Source: Polytrichum commune
Taxonomy: Eukaryota > Streptophyta > Polytrichopsida > Polytrichales > Polytrichaceae
DNA length: 64,000 nucleotides
Reading direction: 5' to 3'
Assembly (NCBI GenBank): GCA_950295325.1
Contig: OX485807.1
Location: 25,455,666 to 25,519,665 of the forward strand
Shown here: one piece after another, positions 1-12,452 of the stretch
How the letters are laid out: each line of letters begins with the position of its first letter
How positions within the stretch are numbered: position 1 is the stretch's first letter
Program-made: the position numbers and the translations under genes
Notes under the pieces: model-generated
The model's input: only the letters and a program-made list of their open reading frames with translations
Told to the model about the DNA's origin: nothing
Database searches by the model: none

Positions 1-1139
1 AGTAGTTGGTTCACCCTAGCCACCTTTGTTCTCCTTCATCAATAGTAATTATGTCAAGCATCTGCAATTATGCATCCAATTCTTTTGGTTTCACACCTGA
101 ATGTGTAGTGCGGACATTGTGAGTTATTCTAAACTTTTCCATTGTCACTTAACGAGACAAATCTCTCTTCTCCATGGCATCCGCCATTTCAAGGTTATGG
201 TTAGTACCTAGCTGCTTTGGTTACAACACCTACTCATATAGGTGTGGCAGGGCCCTAACCAAGGCTGAACATATTCTGCATGGTAGACTCTCTCTCTATC
301 TCTCTGAAAAGAGAGAATTATCTGGAGACCCTTTTTATAAGCATGGAAGAAAACATGAAGTTTTCACTTGGATGTTTGTGATTGATTCTCACGACATCAA
401 GACTCAAAATCATATGCATCAGTGGGGCACCAAAGTATATTGCCAAAAGTGATTCATTACATGTGAATGTGACGCTGAACCAAGATGAGCACAACAATTC
501 AATGCTCAAGATAACGTAAATCTAGCTACTTTGACACCTTAAGATAGGATCAACAATCGGGTGTATGGAGGTGCCTCCTATCTTTAACCAAAATCTCTTT
601 GGTTTCAAACAAATACGTCGGATATAAACAAGCCAGGTTGACCAACCTTCCAACTCCCTTGCAACTCCTAAGAAAAAGAAAAACTCTCTAGACTCATGTA
701 CATATTCCCAAGAAAAAGGAAAACGAGCAAACTTGAGACTAAACATTGGTGAGATTATATACACATATTTGAAACTTTTTATTATCAATAGATCCTAAGC
801 AGTGTTGGATTGGTATCCTCTTATTTTGATACCACTCAAATATCCATAACGAGGATTGTATAATTTGTTATTCCAATAACGTATGGATATTTATGAGGAA
901 AAAAAATCGTTTTTATACCATTTGGGTCTATATACCATCTTCAATCCTTCTACCTGGATAAAATCACTCAAAAATCGACATAGTTTAAAATGATATTGAC
1001 CCAAACTGCATATGAAACTCAGAGTTATTTCTTGTGTTTCACCCTCTATCTGACCTTTTGAAGATAACTCCAATGCTCTGGCCCTTCAACGACTGCTGAA
1101 TGCATTTTGGCAGGCCAGGAAACTCTCTTACATCTCGCC
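1..1139. other. 5' flank of the hydrolase gene; no gene recognised
   Basis: I see no convincing coding exon here. An open frame at 174-452 starts ATGGCATCC but its translation resembles no family I know and lacks a splice context. A small hairpin pairs AAATATCCATA (838-848) with TATGGATATTT (882-892). The promoter of the gene that follows should lie in the last few hundred bases, but no clear TATA element is visible. An ATG at 1100 is out of frame with the hydrolase and in weak context; it would be an upstream ORF only if transcription starts before it. Confidence 0.5.
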
Positions 1140-4100
1140 ATGGCTATGGCGTCCGCTTGCTTCTTCCCCACTTACGTTACAAAAACTTCCGATGTGTGCT
1201 TCAATCTCAGGACCCAAAATCCACGGACACGCTCATGGAGCAGCTCGACGTGTCGGCTGCTCTTTTCGCAGCCGAGTGGGGCATCTTCTGCTTATCCTTC
1301 TTTTTCAGAGGGCAGAGATTGTTTGAAGTTGCAAATTGCGAAGGCACAACCTGAAGGTACGGCGGAGGAGGTGAATTCGGATATGGCAGAGCGAGAGAGG
1401 GAGAGCGTTGCAGCCGTGACAGTCGGCGTCATTGCGCCCGAGGTGTCCAGTGACGCCGTTGAAGCCGCCATAGCCGCGGCAGCCAATTCAGCAGTAGGTA
1501 GTTCTTCTTGTCAATTCAAGTTTTTTCTGAAAATTTTATAAAATAAATTATGGAGATGCTGGAGGATATTTTTGAAGAACGGAATTCTTAAGCATGATAA
1601 ATTGAGCATGTGTAAGTTATATGAATGAATGACAACCATAGTCAAGTGTCAAGTGGCAAGCTCTCCTTAGTCAACAGCTCATTGGATGAGTTACCTAGCT
1701 TCTGACGAAGCCTTCTCCTATCTACCAAGATTCAAATTAAAGAACTCGCCGAAAAGAATCTTACAGGGCGTATACTCTCCAAGAAATCATATTCAGCAGT
1801 AGGTAGTTCCCCTTTTTTCATGAAGTTGTTTCGAAAATTCTATTAAAAAGTGATGGATATGCTGGAGGAAAAATTTGAAGCATACCATTCTTAAGCTTGT
1901 GTGATTAAGCATTTGTAAGGCCGTTCTCTTGCACAGTATTCTATCTTCAAGAATAAATTTTCAAGAATCGAGGTCCTGATTATATTCACGAATGCCAAGC
2001 ATAGTCAAGTGGCAAGCTCTCCTTAACTAACACCTCATCGGATAAGTGATCAATCTTCGGAGAAAGCCTTCTCCTAGTCTACCAAGATCCAAATTCAAAA
2101 AAAATCCAAAAGAATAGAATGGCACTGAGTATATACTCTCCAAGATGCTAATCAAGGGAGAACACTCACTACACTACTCAAGAGATGTTATGAGCCCTCG
2201 GTCTGCCATGACCAAGTTTTAAATTCTGTAGGATTATGAATTGGCTGAAGTTTGAATTCTTCAAGAATTGCAGGGAAAAGTGGAGGAGGACTCGAGCACA
2301 TCTGTTGAGGAAGCGTCATTCATAAGTGATGAACTTAAGGCGATTTATGCGACCGGACGGGAGTGGAAATGGCGAGGATACTCCATTTTTTACACAGTTC
2401 AAGGCAGCGGGCCGCCTGTGCTCCTCGTCCATGGTTTTGGTGCATCCATTGGACACTGGCGAAGGTATGAATTGTAAGGTAGACGTGTGTTGTTTGGATT
2501 CGGTCTCAAAGGATATAAAACACGCAATTAAGGTTGAGGCATCCATAGCCGACCATGTCCATTTAACCGCTCATTAGGGTCATGGAATTCCGACATGGAT
2601 GAGGTTTATGTGGTGGCAGTTTGTGATTGATTACCTTCATAAGAGTTTTGACAATTGTCGTAGTCAAGCATTAGAATTTAGATGAGCGGTTATGGGTTAA
2701 CCTATAGGTTGACTATGTGTTACCTTAACTTTACTGCTTCGAAATTTGTAGCAATTTTCATATTCGTGAAAAAAAAATTTAAATAGGTTTTGCTTTCTCC
2801 TTAGAATTTTTTTCTCTTTGCAAGAAAAGTAATTCCATGTTGTTGCTCCTCCTAAACAGATGCAAACTCTCTTTATTTTATTTGTTATAGATGCCTCAAC
2901 CTTAGTGCGAGATGGTTAGCAAATCCAAAGTGGCTTGTAGCCATTTGCCTCATAATTTTTGGAGCTCATGTGAATAACTTGTTCATTATTAAAGTGAAGA
3001 TTTTAGTTCTCATTAAGTGGTCAAGTATGTCCCCCCAAACATATTGACTATCAAGCCTAGAATGGCTAGCATTATTTGAGTTGTAGTCCAATCTCTTTTA
3101 AACACATGTCTTTTTGGTGTCCATTTTTAGACCCACACTTAACCACGTACCACTCAAATACATGTGTTTGGATTATTGCTATGTTGGATTATCTTACATG
3201 ATATGGAAGTCAATGAGATGTCGGTGAACAGAGTCTTGATGTCGATGTAGGCCATTGTACATTTAATGTGAAAGAAATTTGTAGCAGTATCCATGATAGC
3301 TGAACGGTAGGAAGGATAACGAAGACAATGCATTAGGATAAGGCAGCTTTAAGGCAAGCGGGCCTTAAACAGATACTTTTAGCACTGTCGCTACTTCTCA
3401 TAGGATATGAAACACACAATCAACGTCAGATGATTACTATATCCAACTCGTGCCTGTAGCCATTTTCCTCATCATCTTTGGAGCTCATATGGATATCTTG
3501 TTCATTACCAAAGTGAAGATTCTCTCTCTTATTAAATAATCATCCAGGTCCCTTCAATTATGTTGAATATTGAACCTAGAATGGTTAGAAAATTTCGAGC
3601 ACTTAGTCCAATCTCTTTTAAACACAGGATATCTTTTTGATGTCTGTTCTAAATATCACGCCTAACCATAAACACTCAAATATAGGTGTCTGTTTAAGTC
3701 GAGTAACCTAATTAGGTCCTTTTACATCATTTAGCTGTATTTTTCACTTCATTGTGCATCTGTCTGTTGTGTTGTTGTGCAGAAATATAGGAGTTCTGGC
3801 ACAGAGTAACACTGTATACGCAATTGACTTGCTTGGCTTAGGTGCCTCAGACAAGCCTACTAAATTTCAGTATACCATGGAAACCTGGGCTGAGGCAAGG
3901 TTCATATCTCTGAAGCTGGAATGAATGTTCGCGCTTTTCCTTATGATGTGGAATATAGTATATGGATTACAATATGCTTCAAGATTGACGAACTAGTCTA
4001 TCTCTGATTCTTGACCTGCAGCAATTGGTGGACTTCATTAAAGAAGTGGTGGGCAGACCGACTGTCTTGGTGGGAAACTCCATAGGCAGCCTTGCATGTA

Positions 4101-5321
4101 TGGTTGCATCTGCAGGTATTGCCAATATATATCAATGTGCAGAATTGTACTCCCTGATTACTACTGGTCTAGTTGGCAAAATCTGAACTTGAAGTCTCCA
4201 GAGAAGAGCAAAGAGGTATATCGAGGGGGAGGTCATCTTGAATTTGAATCAGCTTCACAAGAAAAATTGTTGCACATAGCGATCTTATCGGAACTCAATC
4301 TTGTGGGCAATTTGTGTGCAGAAGCCGCACCTTTGAATCTAGTGAGAGGAACTGTTCTACTGAACTGTGCTGGTGGCATGAACAATAAGGCTGTCACAGA
4401 TGACTGGCGTCTGAAGTTGCTTTTACCTGTGCTGTGGCTCATTGATTTTGCCTTGCAACAACCAGCTATCGCTACCCGCCTCTTTAACAGAGCACAGTCC
4501 AGGTCAAATCGAATGAAAATCTTGTCCCTTAAACAATGTATTTTGATATGTTCATGCCCAGCAAGATCGCTTTGTTCGTCAAGTTGAAGGCGATGTTTTA
4601 TGCTGAGAGCAGGTGAATGCATCACTGGTAGACAGTTCAAAAGGATGTATCATGTTTCGTTGATTGCAAGTAATCGTTACAATATTTCTATATTGATTGA
4701 CAATTCTGTTAAAAACAGGGACAATCTGAAGAATGTATTGCAGTCAGTCTACACCAACAAGGAAGCAGTAGATGATGAGCTTGTGGAGGTAACTATATTT
4801 TTTCAAGCCCTCTAATACTGCTATATATAGGCACCGAGTCTATATTGAAAGAAGGCATTGTCTCGATTGTAAACCTCACAAATGCCTCGAAAGCTCACTT
4901 TCCAGAGTCGTTCCTATAGTTTACTTTGCTTTAATTAGAGACAGTCAGAGACTACCATAAGTACTTGCATTATCCCCTATGAAGTGATTTTGGGTTGCCT
5001 GGAATGGTGCAGATCATCCGAAAACCTGCGACCACGGAAGGTGCATTGGACGCATTTGTTTCCATAATTACAGGTCCTCCAGGGCCAAAACCAACAACAC
5101 TCCCCATTGACAATCCCATGCTTGTGCTGTGGGGTGATGAGGATCCATTTACTCCCATCAATGGTCCAGTTGGAAAATATTTCCAAGCTCTTCCAAAGAG
5201 TAACCCAAAGGTCGTGCTACACCTACTTCAAGGTGTAGGGCATTGTCCTCATGACGATCGGCCAGATCTTGTCCATGAAAAATTGTTACCGTGGCTTGCT
5301 GAACTTCCAGCATTGACTTGA
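1140..5321 (+). CDS. alpha/beta-hydrolase fold protein, probably plastid-targeted (7 exons)
   Basis: Exons by frame and splice sites: 1140-1493, 2274-2464, 3783-3894, 4022-4115, 4322-4502, 4719-4788, 5013-5321. They join without frameshift into 436 codons ending in TGA. Residues 1-118 (exon 1) are Ala/Ser-rich and low in acids at the start, like a plastid transit peptide. The hydrolase core follows: oxyanion motif HGFG (about 171-174), nucleophile elbow GNSIGS with Ser239, acid in WGDEDP (Asp378), and GVGHCPHDDRP with catalytic His411. The segments LNCAGGMNNKAV and GALDAFVSI match what I recall of the Arabidopsis At4g36530-type chloroplast hydrolases, relatives of pheophytinase; substrate is unknown. 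I chose ATG 1140 (ccATGgct) because it is the first in-frame ATG; an open frame continues upstream only from a TTG. Intron 3 is GC-AG; the others are GT-AG. A BLAST search would settle orthology. Confidence 0.93.
1486..2145 (+). repeat. tandem duplication in intron 1, including the exon-1 splice donor
   Basis: Two diverged units with a period of 305 bases: 1486-1790 and 1791-about 2145. Both start ATTCAGCAGTAGGTAGTT, so the last 8 bases of exon 1 and the GTAGGT donor are repeated at 1791. Both continue through matching blocks: GGAGATGCTGGAGGA against GGATATGCTGGAGGA, then CAAGTGGCAAGCTCTCCTTA in each, then a shared TATACTCTCCAAGA near the end. The copies differ by many substitutions and small indels, so the event is old. 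The second donor at about 1799 could act as an alternative site. Confidence 0.85.
2500..3700 (+). repeat. family A interspersed repeats in intron 2 (two copies)
   Basis: Intron 2 (2465-3782) is mostly two diverged copies of one repeat: about 2500-3185 and 3330-3700. Shared words in order are GGATATGAAACACACAAT, GAGCTCATATGAATATCTTG, AAAGTGAAGATTCT, CCTAGAATGGTTAG, TAGTCCAATCTCTTTTAAAC and CACTCAAATATAGGTGTC. Related copies lie at 7855-7950 with 8835-9115, 37495-37860, 55490-55620 and 59715-59945. I see no terminal inverted repeats or Pol III boxes, so its class is unknown. Confidence 0.75.
3895..4021 (+). other. GC-AG intron (intron 3 of the hydrolase gene)
   Basis: The donor reads GAG|GCAAGG, close to the usual GC-donor consensus AG|GCAAGT, and the acceptor reads CTGCAG|CAA. 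Joining at these points keeps frame and gives TMETWAE followed by QLVDFIKEVV, as expected for the family. The nearest GT, at 3900, would add five bases and break the frame. Confidence 0.88.
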
Positions 5322-7217
5322 AAATTTAACAAAAACTTGACCATATTTCACCTTGTTGCTTTCTCTCCCTTGGGCAGTGTGAATGAGAAACTTTTTTCTG
5401 TAATGATTGTCGACCTCCTGTATCTCAGGATTTTTACTCAAGGGAGGAAAGGGGGATTCAGCATGGCGATGTTTGTTAATGACATCAAGTCAGATTCCTT
5501 TAGCTGTGTCTTGATGGCTTCAATCTAGGCTGGGATTTCCCTTCACACCTAAGAAGATAAGGAGTGATGTGATCCTTCCGTTGAGAATTTCTTTGTTGAA
5601 TTGTACCCTTAACTGCCTTTTAATAACCACTCCTTGAAATTCTAGATAGAGATGAGCTTTTATAAGTGTGATTGGGCACTCTTCGTAGCGAGATGTGAGA
5701 CAGTGAGGTGTCTGAACCTCTGAGAGCGTCTTTGTTTTGAACCAGTCATTGAGTTCACTCAAATGTTGTTTCTCATGCGGGGGAAAGTTGAAAGGATATA
5801 TTCTTTTGGATGCTCAGCTTTTAGATATAGATAGAAAGGTGAACAGGATCAGTGGTGATCCATCTCTTCATTTCCAATGGTCATAAAAGGTCAAAGCCGA
5901 GAGGTGCCAGTGAAAGATAGGCTGAGTGATACTGTTCGGGGCCTCTGCTGTCTTGAATATGAATTTCGAAATCTCAAGACTCAAAAGGCCGATGAATCTT
6001 GAAAGAAGGATGTATATCTCCCACAAGAATGAGTACAAATCTGGCTACTACAATGAATGTCAGAAGAATTTAGGCTCCCATATTTCCCATGTCACCTCTA
6101 TTTAGGGCCATGTCAAAATGTTTTGTGGCCACTTTTGCTCTATTTTATTGGCTTCTTTTTAAATACCTATTCATATGAACAAGATGGTGAGAGTTGTTCA
6201 AGAGTTGGGTCCTGGGAAACTAGGCACACTTTGCTTCAAAGCTTGAGTCGCCCATTACAAGTCTCGGACTTCAAATCACTCCATGTCTGTTGGGCACGTA
6301 GTGGTATGTCCCCTTTATTGGGACTAAACAAGTAAACTAGAATGCCAAACTTCACAAAGTGCCTCCACCTTTGTGACCAAAAGTGTTGAAGCATATTGTT
6401 GTTATTGGTCATTGATAGCATCTTGTTTCTCACACACTAAAGGAGGTGACTGTGAATGCAAATCACAAAATCATCAACGCAAAAGTTCAAGCTTCCTAGA
6501 ATTTATTGGAGGTCAAAATTATAAAAAATATTAGCTTTAATATAGGTATCCAACAATGCAGTGAAGGAGGTTAAGAGTAGCATATGGTGTCTCATAAGAA
6601 TTTAAGAATAGTAATAATAATCTTAGGATATTCCCATGATATCCTTTAATTTGGTTAAATATTCCCATAACATCCCTTTATATTGGTTTCCCCTCCCCCC
6701 CCCCCCCCCCCAAACAAAAAATAAAAATAAAAAATCCCTTCCATTCAGATGGTTAGTGAACCCCTTGGTATTAAACAACACATAGTAGTACTCAACTCCT
6801 TGGTTGTGATCTATGGGATCATGTATCAAGCAAGCATAATTCTCCTTTGATTATGAGAATCCCCATTTATGTGGAGCACTCAAGTTGTGTACTATGAAGT
6901 TTTTGACACACAATTATAAATTCAGAGTTTTTTAATCGCAACCTCTTCCTCGGGAAAGTGACCATCATCTAGTTGCTCAGTAATGTTATGTAGTGGGTGG
7001 CAAGGTAAAGTGCAATTGGCACTCTAGCATTGGAGACCCACAACTCGGTGGATAGAATGCTCAGCACGAGGCAATCATGTGTGTATCACTTAGTGCATTT
7101 TCCTACTAGCCTCAAGGTTGCATGTTGGATTGGAGCATAAAATTTTGTTTCCCCTAATCTCATGGTCGGTTATATCATAATACGTACTGAGAAAGGCTTT
7201 TCTTCCCTGATTCAAAA
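5322..7217. other. 3' flank and intergenic DNA
   Basis: This holds the 3' UTR of the hydrolase (length unknown; no AATAAA near the stop) and unassigned DNA. The open frames here are short and resemble nothing I know. A run of 17 C lies at 6695-6711. No mobile element could be bounded. Confidence 0.5.
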
Positions 7218-7345
7218 CATAATACTATGCAGTCTCGAATCTTTCTTCCAATTGGACCATCACGTTGATATTAGCCTCTATCTCACATGAAGTCACATCA
7301 CCTCACGACTTTCGAAGATTAGCCTTTTCGACACCATCTCACTGC
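7218..7345 (+). repeat. short repeat shared with 12055-12165
   Basis: About 50 bases align between the two sites with substitutions: CTCGAATCTTTC then GGACCATCACGTTGATAT and CTCTATCTCAC here, against CTCGAGTCTCTC, GGACCATCAAGCTGATAT and CTCTATCTCAC at 12072-12123. Direct orientation; class unknown. Confidence 0.5.
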
Positions 7346-7854
7346 ACGCACTCTTACACCTTCGGACTTCATAAGCAAGTTCATTTCTTTTACGATACTA
7401 ATTGAGTGTTATCAATGCAGCCCTTCCTCCTGTGCATGTGAAGCCAAACGGACACTGTGAGGAACAATATTGTGGCAGCAAGTTGATTCCCAAAGACTAA
7501 GCATCGTGAGGATAGTTTAAGTTAAATGTGCGAATGATCGGCCGTCGGTTCCAAGCCGCCTGCCACTCTTTCCCTTGCTTGACTGCTTAAATTTATGATG
7601 GAGTAGTAGGAGAGGGGTAGGTTTCCCATCTTTATGGTCACGGACTCACGGCACCGGGAGCCTTGAGCCGCCCCCATAAAAGAGAAATTGAAAACCCTGG
7701 CCACACTACTACTCCCAGGCCAGGCTTATTATGATTCGTGTGCCACTACATACGGAGCAGCTTCATCACTCTCCTTGGGCGGCAGCTCCAGTAAGTGGTT
7801 GATGAGTGTGTCCCCACCACCTCTTGCAACTCCTTCATACAAATAAATAAAGTA

Positions 7855-9115
7855 AGGCATCCGAGACGGGCCTTAAATAAATGGTTACCCCTTGTGTTTC
7901 TCTGACTTGCCCACTTCTCCTAGAATATGAAACACGCGAGTAGGACAAAACCCTAATGGTGTTAAGCGGCGGCCTCTTGTTTTCTTCTTTCTAAGAATGG
8001 GTGTGACCTCCTATGTTCAGGGAAAACCGACAGCTAGTTCATTATCAACCGACGGATTTCCCCTCATGGCCGGTCCAAATTTCCAACCATCGGATGGCAA
8101 TCCGACTGTAATTTCAATCCTCCGGCAATTAGCCGATGGACCACAAAATGTCCCGGAAATGTAGCCGATTCTTCTTGTGAGTTACTGGATTTCAACCGGA
8201 AGCATCCAAAGCGCTATTTGTTTGGGGCATCTAATGATGCACTTGAGGAAGTACCCTAAACCTTAAACTCTTTGAATTATGCAACCCTTCCATGACCAAA
8301 TCCAATTGCTTCTATGAAGAATTGGGGGACCCTTGGCCTTGAAGCGGTGAAGGCATTGCTAGGTTCAATTCCTGCCAAGGATATTAACTCTTCAAATTTA
8401 AAGTTTTGAACATGCCTTTCTTTTCACTTATTCAAGATTTTGTACTAAGAAATGATTTCTAATAACTTTTCATACATTTTTTAAACAATTAGTGCCGATA
8501 TGAATTCCATTTAATCGGATATTGGCCAATGAAAATATGAAAACATAGGCAATTGGCCGATTGATTTTACAAAAGACCGGCTGTTGCCGATGTAAATTGG
8601 GTAAAATCCGACCCTTCGTAGCAACTACCGGCAATTAGCCACTAAGGCTTCAAAAACTTCCCGAACTCTGGTGACCTCCACGTTCTACACTGTTTGAGTT
8701 ATATATATCTCTTTGCTAATTAACTCGGATTTCGAACTGAAAGGCCTACAATGTCAAGGGTCTGAATGTTTTCATGCCCGGCGTTGACTCTCTGCATGTT
8801 GGGCCCACACAACATGATTTTAACATGTTGATTAATGCTATGATGGTTAATTAGCATGATATCCAAATCGAGGTCGTAGCTCCTCATAATTTATGCAACT
8901 CATATGAATATCTTATTCATTATCAAAGAGAAGATTCCCGTGCTCATTGAATGGTCACATAGGTCACTTGTCTTGTCCCACCCCCCAGGGATAATATTGA
9001 CTATTGAGCCTAGATTGCTCATCATAACATGAGCATGTAATCTTTTTTGGTATATGTTCTTGAAGCCACACCAAACCACATACCACTCAAATAAGTTATA
9101 GGTGTCCTAATAAAT
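7855..9115 (+). repeat. family A copy interrupted by about 0.9 kb
   Basis: The 5' part (7855-7950: GGGCCTTAAATAAATGG, then CCCACTTCTCCTAGAATATG) and the 3' part (8835-9115: ACTCATATGAATATCTTATT through CACTCAAATAAGTTATAGG) match successive parts of family A. The 0.9 kb between has no counterpart in other copies, so it is either an insertion or the join of two fragments. The insert repeats the words GGCAATTAGCCGAT, GGCAATTGGCCGAT and GGCAATTAGCC at 8123, 8549 and 8630. I could not define its ends. Confidence 0.55.
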
Positions 9116-9609
9116 TACAAAGGAACTAAATGAGCATTGTCTACCTTATGAATAAAGTCAGGTACGCGGTTCTATTGTGGGCACTTTCAACCCCACATAC
9201 ATTTTTGAACATTAGATTGCCATTGGGAATCATCTCGTGCAGTTAGCAATTGGAAATCATGTAGATGGTCATTTCAAGTTTCGGAATCAAAGTTGAATTG
9301 CACACATTGTATATGGTCAATTTGAAGATTGTCTTTCGCGTTGAATGAGCACATAAGCCTTCACATTTGTGTTAGCAATTGAACCTAAAATGATTAGAAT
9401 GTTACGGGCACATAGTCCAATCCCATTGTGACACTTTTCTATTTGGTAACCAATTAAGTGACCACACTTGGCCTAGATACCTTAGTCGCGCTCTGTCATG
9501 TGATCAATACAGATGTATTTGTTAGCAAGATTTTGATGTCTAATATGCTGTACATTTACAATGTCTTCTGAAATGTCAAATTAAGGAGTTGAATTACACC
9601 AAAAAACAC

Positions 9610-9855
9610 GGCTGGGGATTCGTGGCACTCAAGTAAAATCATCCATCCAAGATATCATGGATGAAGTGGCTCCAATAAAAAAAGCCCCCCTATGGGGTTG
9701 AGGGCCGATTCATTCAAATGTGACGTCACTAGACTAATTCGGGGCCTTTGACTCTATTTCCGGAATCAAATTGCCCAAAAATAGCCATTTAGATGATTCC
9801 TGTGTTTTTTTCATGTGCACGGATGATTTTACTTGAGTGCCACGAATCCCCGGCC
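9610..9855 (+). mobile_element. MITE with 35-bp inverted ends and 9-bp target duplication (Mutator-like)
   Basis: The left end GGCTGGGGATTCGTGGCACT (9610 on) and the reverse complement of the right end, GGCCGGGGATTCGTGGCACT, match over 35 bases with one visible mismatch. The element is flanked by AAAAAACAC at 9601-9609 and 9856-9864, a perfect 9-bp direct repeat. A 9-bp duplication with long inverted ends is typical of Mutator-like MITEs. At 246 bp it has no coding capacity. Its centre contains ACTAGACTAATTCGGGGCC, which also occurs in family K elements. Confidence 0.87.
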
Positions 9856-9864
9856 AAAAAACAC

Positions 9865-12278
9865 CGGGTGCTTGAACTTTGTGTAGCCTTAATAGATCTT
9901 AGGTCTTCTCCATACTTGGGAGAGTAGATGCCACGTAAAGTAAAATAAAGTAAAAAGAATATCAGTGTTCACTTATACCGATGTGAATGGGAGCTTGTTC
10001 TTCCGTGCCTTGATCGTGTTTTACCAAGTTTCATAGTGGGGTTGCTCCCTTCATTTCATGAGGTGAGCTTCATTAACAAACCAGTGGTAAAAGGGCAAGC
10101 ATTCAAAGGGGGGGGGGGTCAGGGGAGTTTTACCTTTTATAAAATATTTACGGGGGTTTGTTTGTTGTCTAGTTTTCTTTTGTTGAGGACTAAGTATGTG
10201 ATGTATTTTTTGATTTTTTGATGTATGCTTTATGAGTTTCCTTCTAGTTGACATGTATATCCAGCTATGAGTGCATTTGATGAATGATTGGAGCTTTGTG
10301 GAGTCTAGTACTAAACTCATATATTGTGGATGAACTGACTCTAGTAGAAATAAGTTTCATATAGGTCAAGGACCGGTTAATTTCAATAGATCCATTTGGT
10401 TTCTCTAAAATCATTTTGGAATTAGTTCAACAAAAAATGTATAATTTCATGTGATAGAATATTTCAATATGGTCTCACCTTTTTAATTGGATGTGTTTAC
10501 CTAGACACTACGAAGCTCTAGGCCTCCGTAAGCGTGCACCAACTTGTTCTATGCATGCGGATTGCCATTTGGAATTGTGTGTGGTCATAACTTTTTATGG
10601 AGAATATCGTTACCAAGCAAATTATTTCTTCTTCCTTGATGTGTATTTAGTGTGTCAATTCTGTTTGTCTTGCTCAATACTGATTGTAAACCACCTGTGT
10701 CGTGTCACCAACACTAAATGTAAACCTCACATTATTTGTCACTCCTTGTAGACAAAACTTGGGCATTATCGATTCATAATGTTGCAAAAATTGTCACTTA
10801 CTTAAGTAGATTGTCATCCAATTTTCAATCATCCATGGCAATACTTGTAAGCTTATTGCATAAGAAGTGTCATTAAAAAATTTATCACAGTGGCATAAAT
10901 TACCATATGACACTAAATACAATACTTAGTGTAGCTATCCATGTTATATAGGTGGAAAATGATATAACTCATATGTAAGTACAACTAAAACTGGTTGTTC
11001 TTAAGAATAGGACTTAAACATTCTATGGATAGACTAACCTTTATACTAATTTGTATAAATTGCAATGTGGACCCTCAATGTTAAAATATGATGAAAAATA
11101 TTGGTTTATTGAATTTTAATGTTCCTAAATCTATATGGTGAATTAATCTATCAATCACATTGATTATATTAACCATTCATTTCAATATTATAAAATCATA
11201 CCAACATGTGCAATTCTATAGGAGCACTCCTCCATCATAACACCACACAACCAACTTAAGGGTTTCCTTTTTAAAAACACACTCCCCATTCTCTACATGT
11301 ACCTACCCGCCATGTATAGTTGTTCAGCCTTGCATGCTCCACTAACATGAGGCAACTGTGGTGGGAAGGATTTACATTCTAGATCCGCATGATACGCCCC
11401 CTTTAAATATTAGTGTCAAGGTACCAAGTATCCTTGCTAGCTTCGCCCCACAACGTTTCTTGGAGGATGGTTTTGCATATAGTATATACCGAGAGGGGCA
11501 ATATGCGGCAACGGTAATTGACATGTGGCGTTGAAACAATGAATTCAATGCACATGGAAGGTATTATGCAAATGCTTCCATGATCATTTGAAATTTATAC
11601 CAAACCCACATATTAAACCATCATACACCACGACTGAGGTATGTTATGGAAGAGCTCAAGCAAGTTGTAATCATGAACTAGGTCTCAGTCTTATTGCACT
11701 TTGAATGTGAGTAAAATCTATAGCAATTTGTAACTCCAACTGGCACCTCATAACACCATAGGCCCGAGGTGGTTCCTACAAACCATTGTTGGAGAACTTA
11801 TTTATTCTAAAGACCTTGTTTTGACAAATGCAGTATTGTCTCAGATCCTCATGTTTTCATCACAAACAAGTTTTCTTTTCATCGTCGTCTACCACACCGC
11901 AAACCATAGACAATTGTGATTGAAACCGGACACTGGTTGACTATCCCTATCTCTAGAGACTAATAGACCATCCCACTTCTCCTCTTACAATGCAGTTGAA
12001 AACGAGGCACACGTCGCGTTGGAATTGTCCCTTTTAATATCGTAGAATGTAGTTTTAGGGAACCTCGCTCGAGTCTCTCTTTCGATCGGACCATCAAGCT
12101 GATATGAGTCTCTCTCTATCTCACGGAAACTTCCGCACTCCGGCATTCTAAAAAATCAACCAGCTTGAAACCATCTTGATATACTTGCAATCCCATCAGC
12201 CTTTTGGCTTCCTAAACCCTAAAACCAAAACCTTTTCACCAAAATAAATCATTTTTAAAAATTTCAAAATCCCCCCGA
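9865..12278. other. intergenic AT-rich DNA
   Basis: No supported gene. It contains an 11-G run at 10108-10118, the short repeat matching 7218-7345 (12055-12165), and scattered TGACACTAAAT-type words that recur across the window, for example near 10905. The open frames at 10036-10751 are short and unrecognised. Confidence 0.5.
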
Positions 12279-12452
12279 ACATATATGTATGTATGTGTAT
12301 GTGTGTGTGTACATGTGCATATGTATGTATGTATGTATGTATGTATGCACATATGTGTGTATATATGTGCATATGTGCATATATGTGTGTATATGTGAGT
12401 ATGTGAGTGTGTATATGTATGTATATATGTGTATATATGTATATATATATAT
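12279..12452 (+). repeat. GT/ATGT-rich microsatellite
   Basis: About 170 bases of mixed (GT)n, (ATGT)n and (AT)n repeats, longest around 12301-12360. Open frames on the minus strand that read through it (His/Tyr/Ile/Thr-rich) are artefacts of the repeat. Confidence 0.95.

Noticed and set aside
1107-1541. Longer start for the hydrolase at 1107
   Set aside because: That codon is TTG; the first in-frame ATG is at 1140 in good context, and the 3' part past 1493 is intron.
4096-4640. Open frames on both strands around exon 5
   Set aside because: The plus frame merges intron 4 with exon 5 and the minus frame is its shadow; the spliced hydrolase explains the coding signal.
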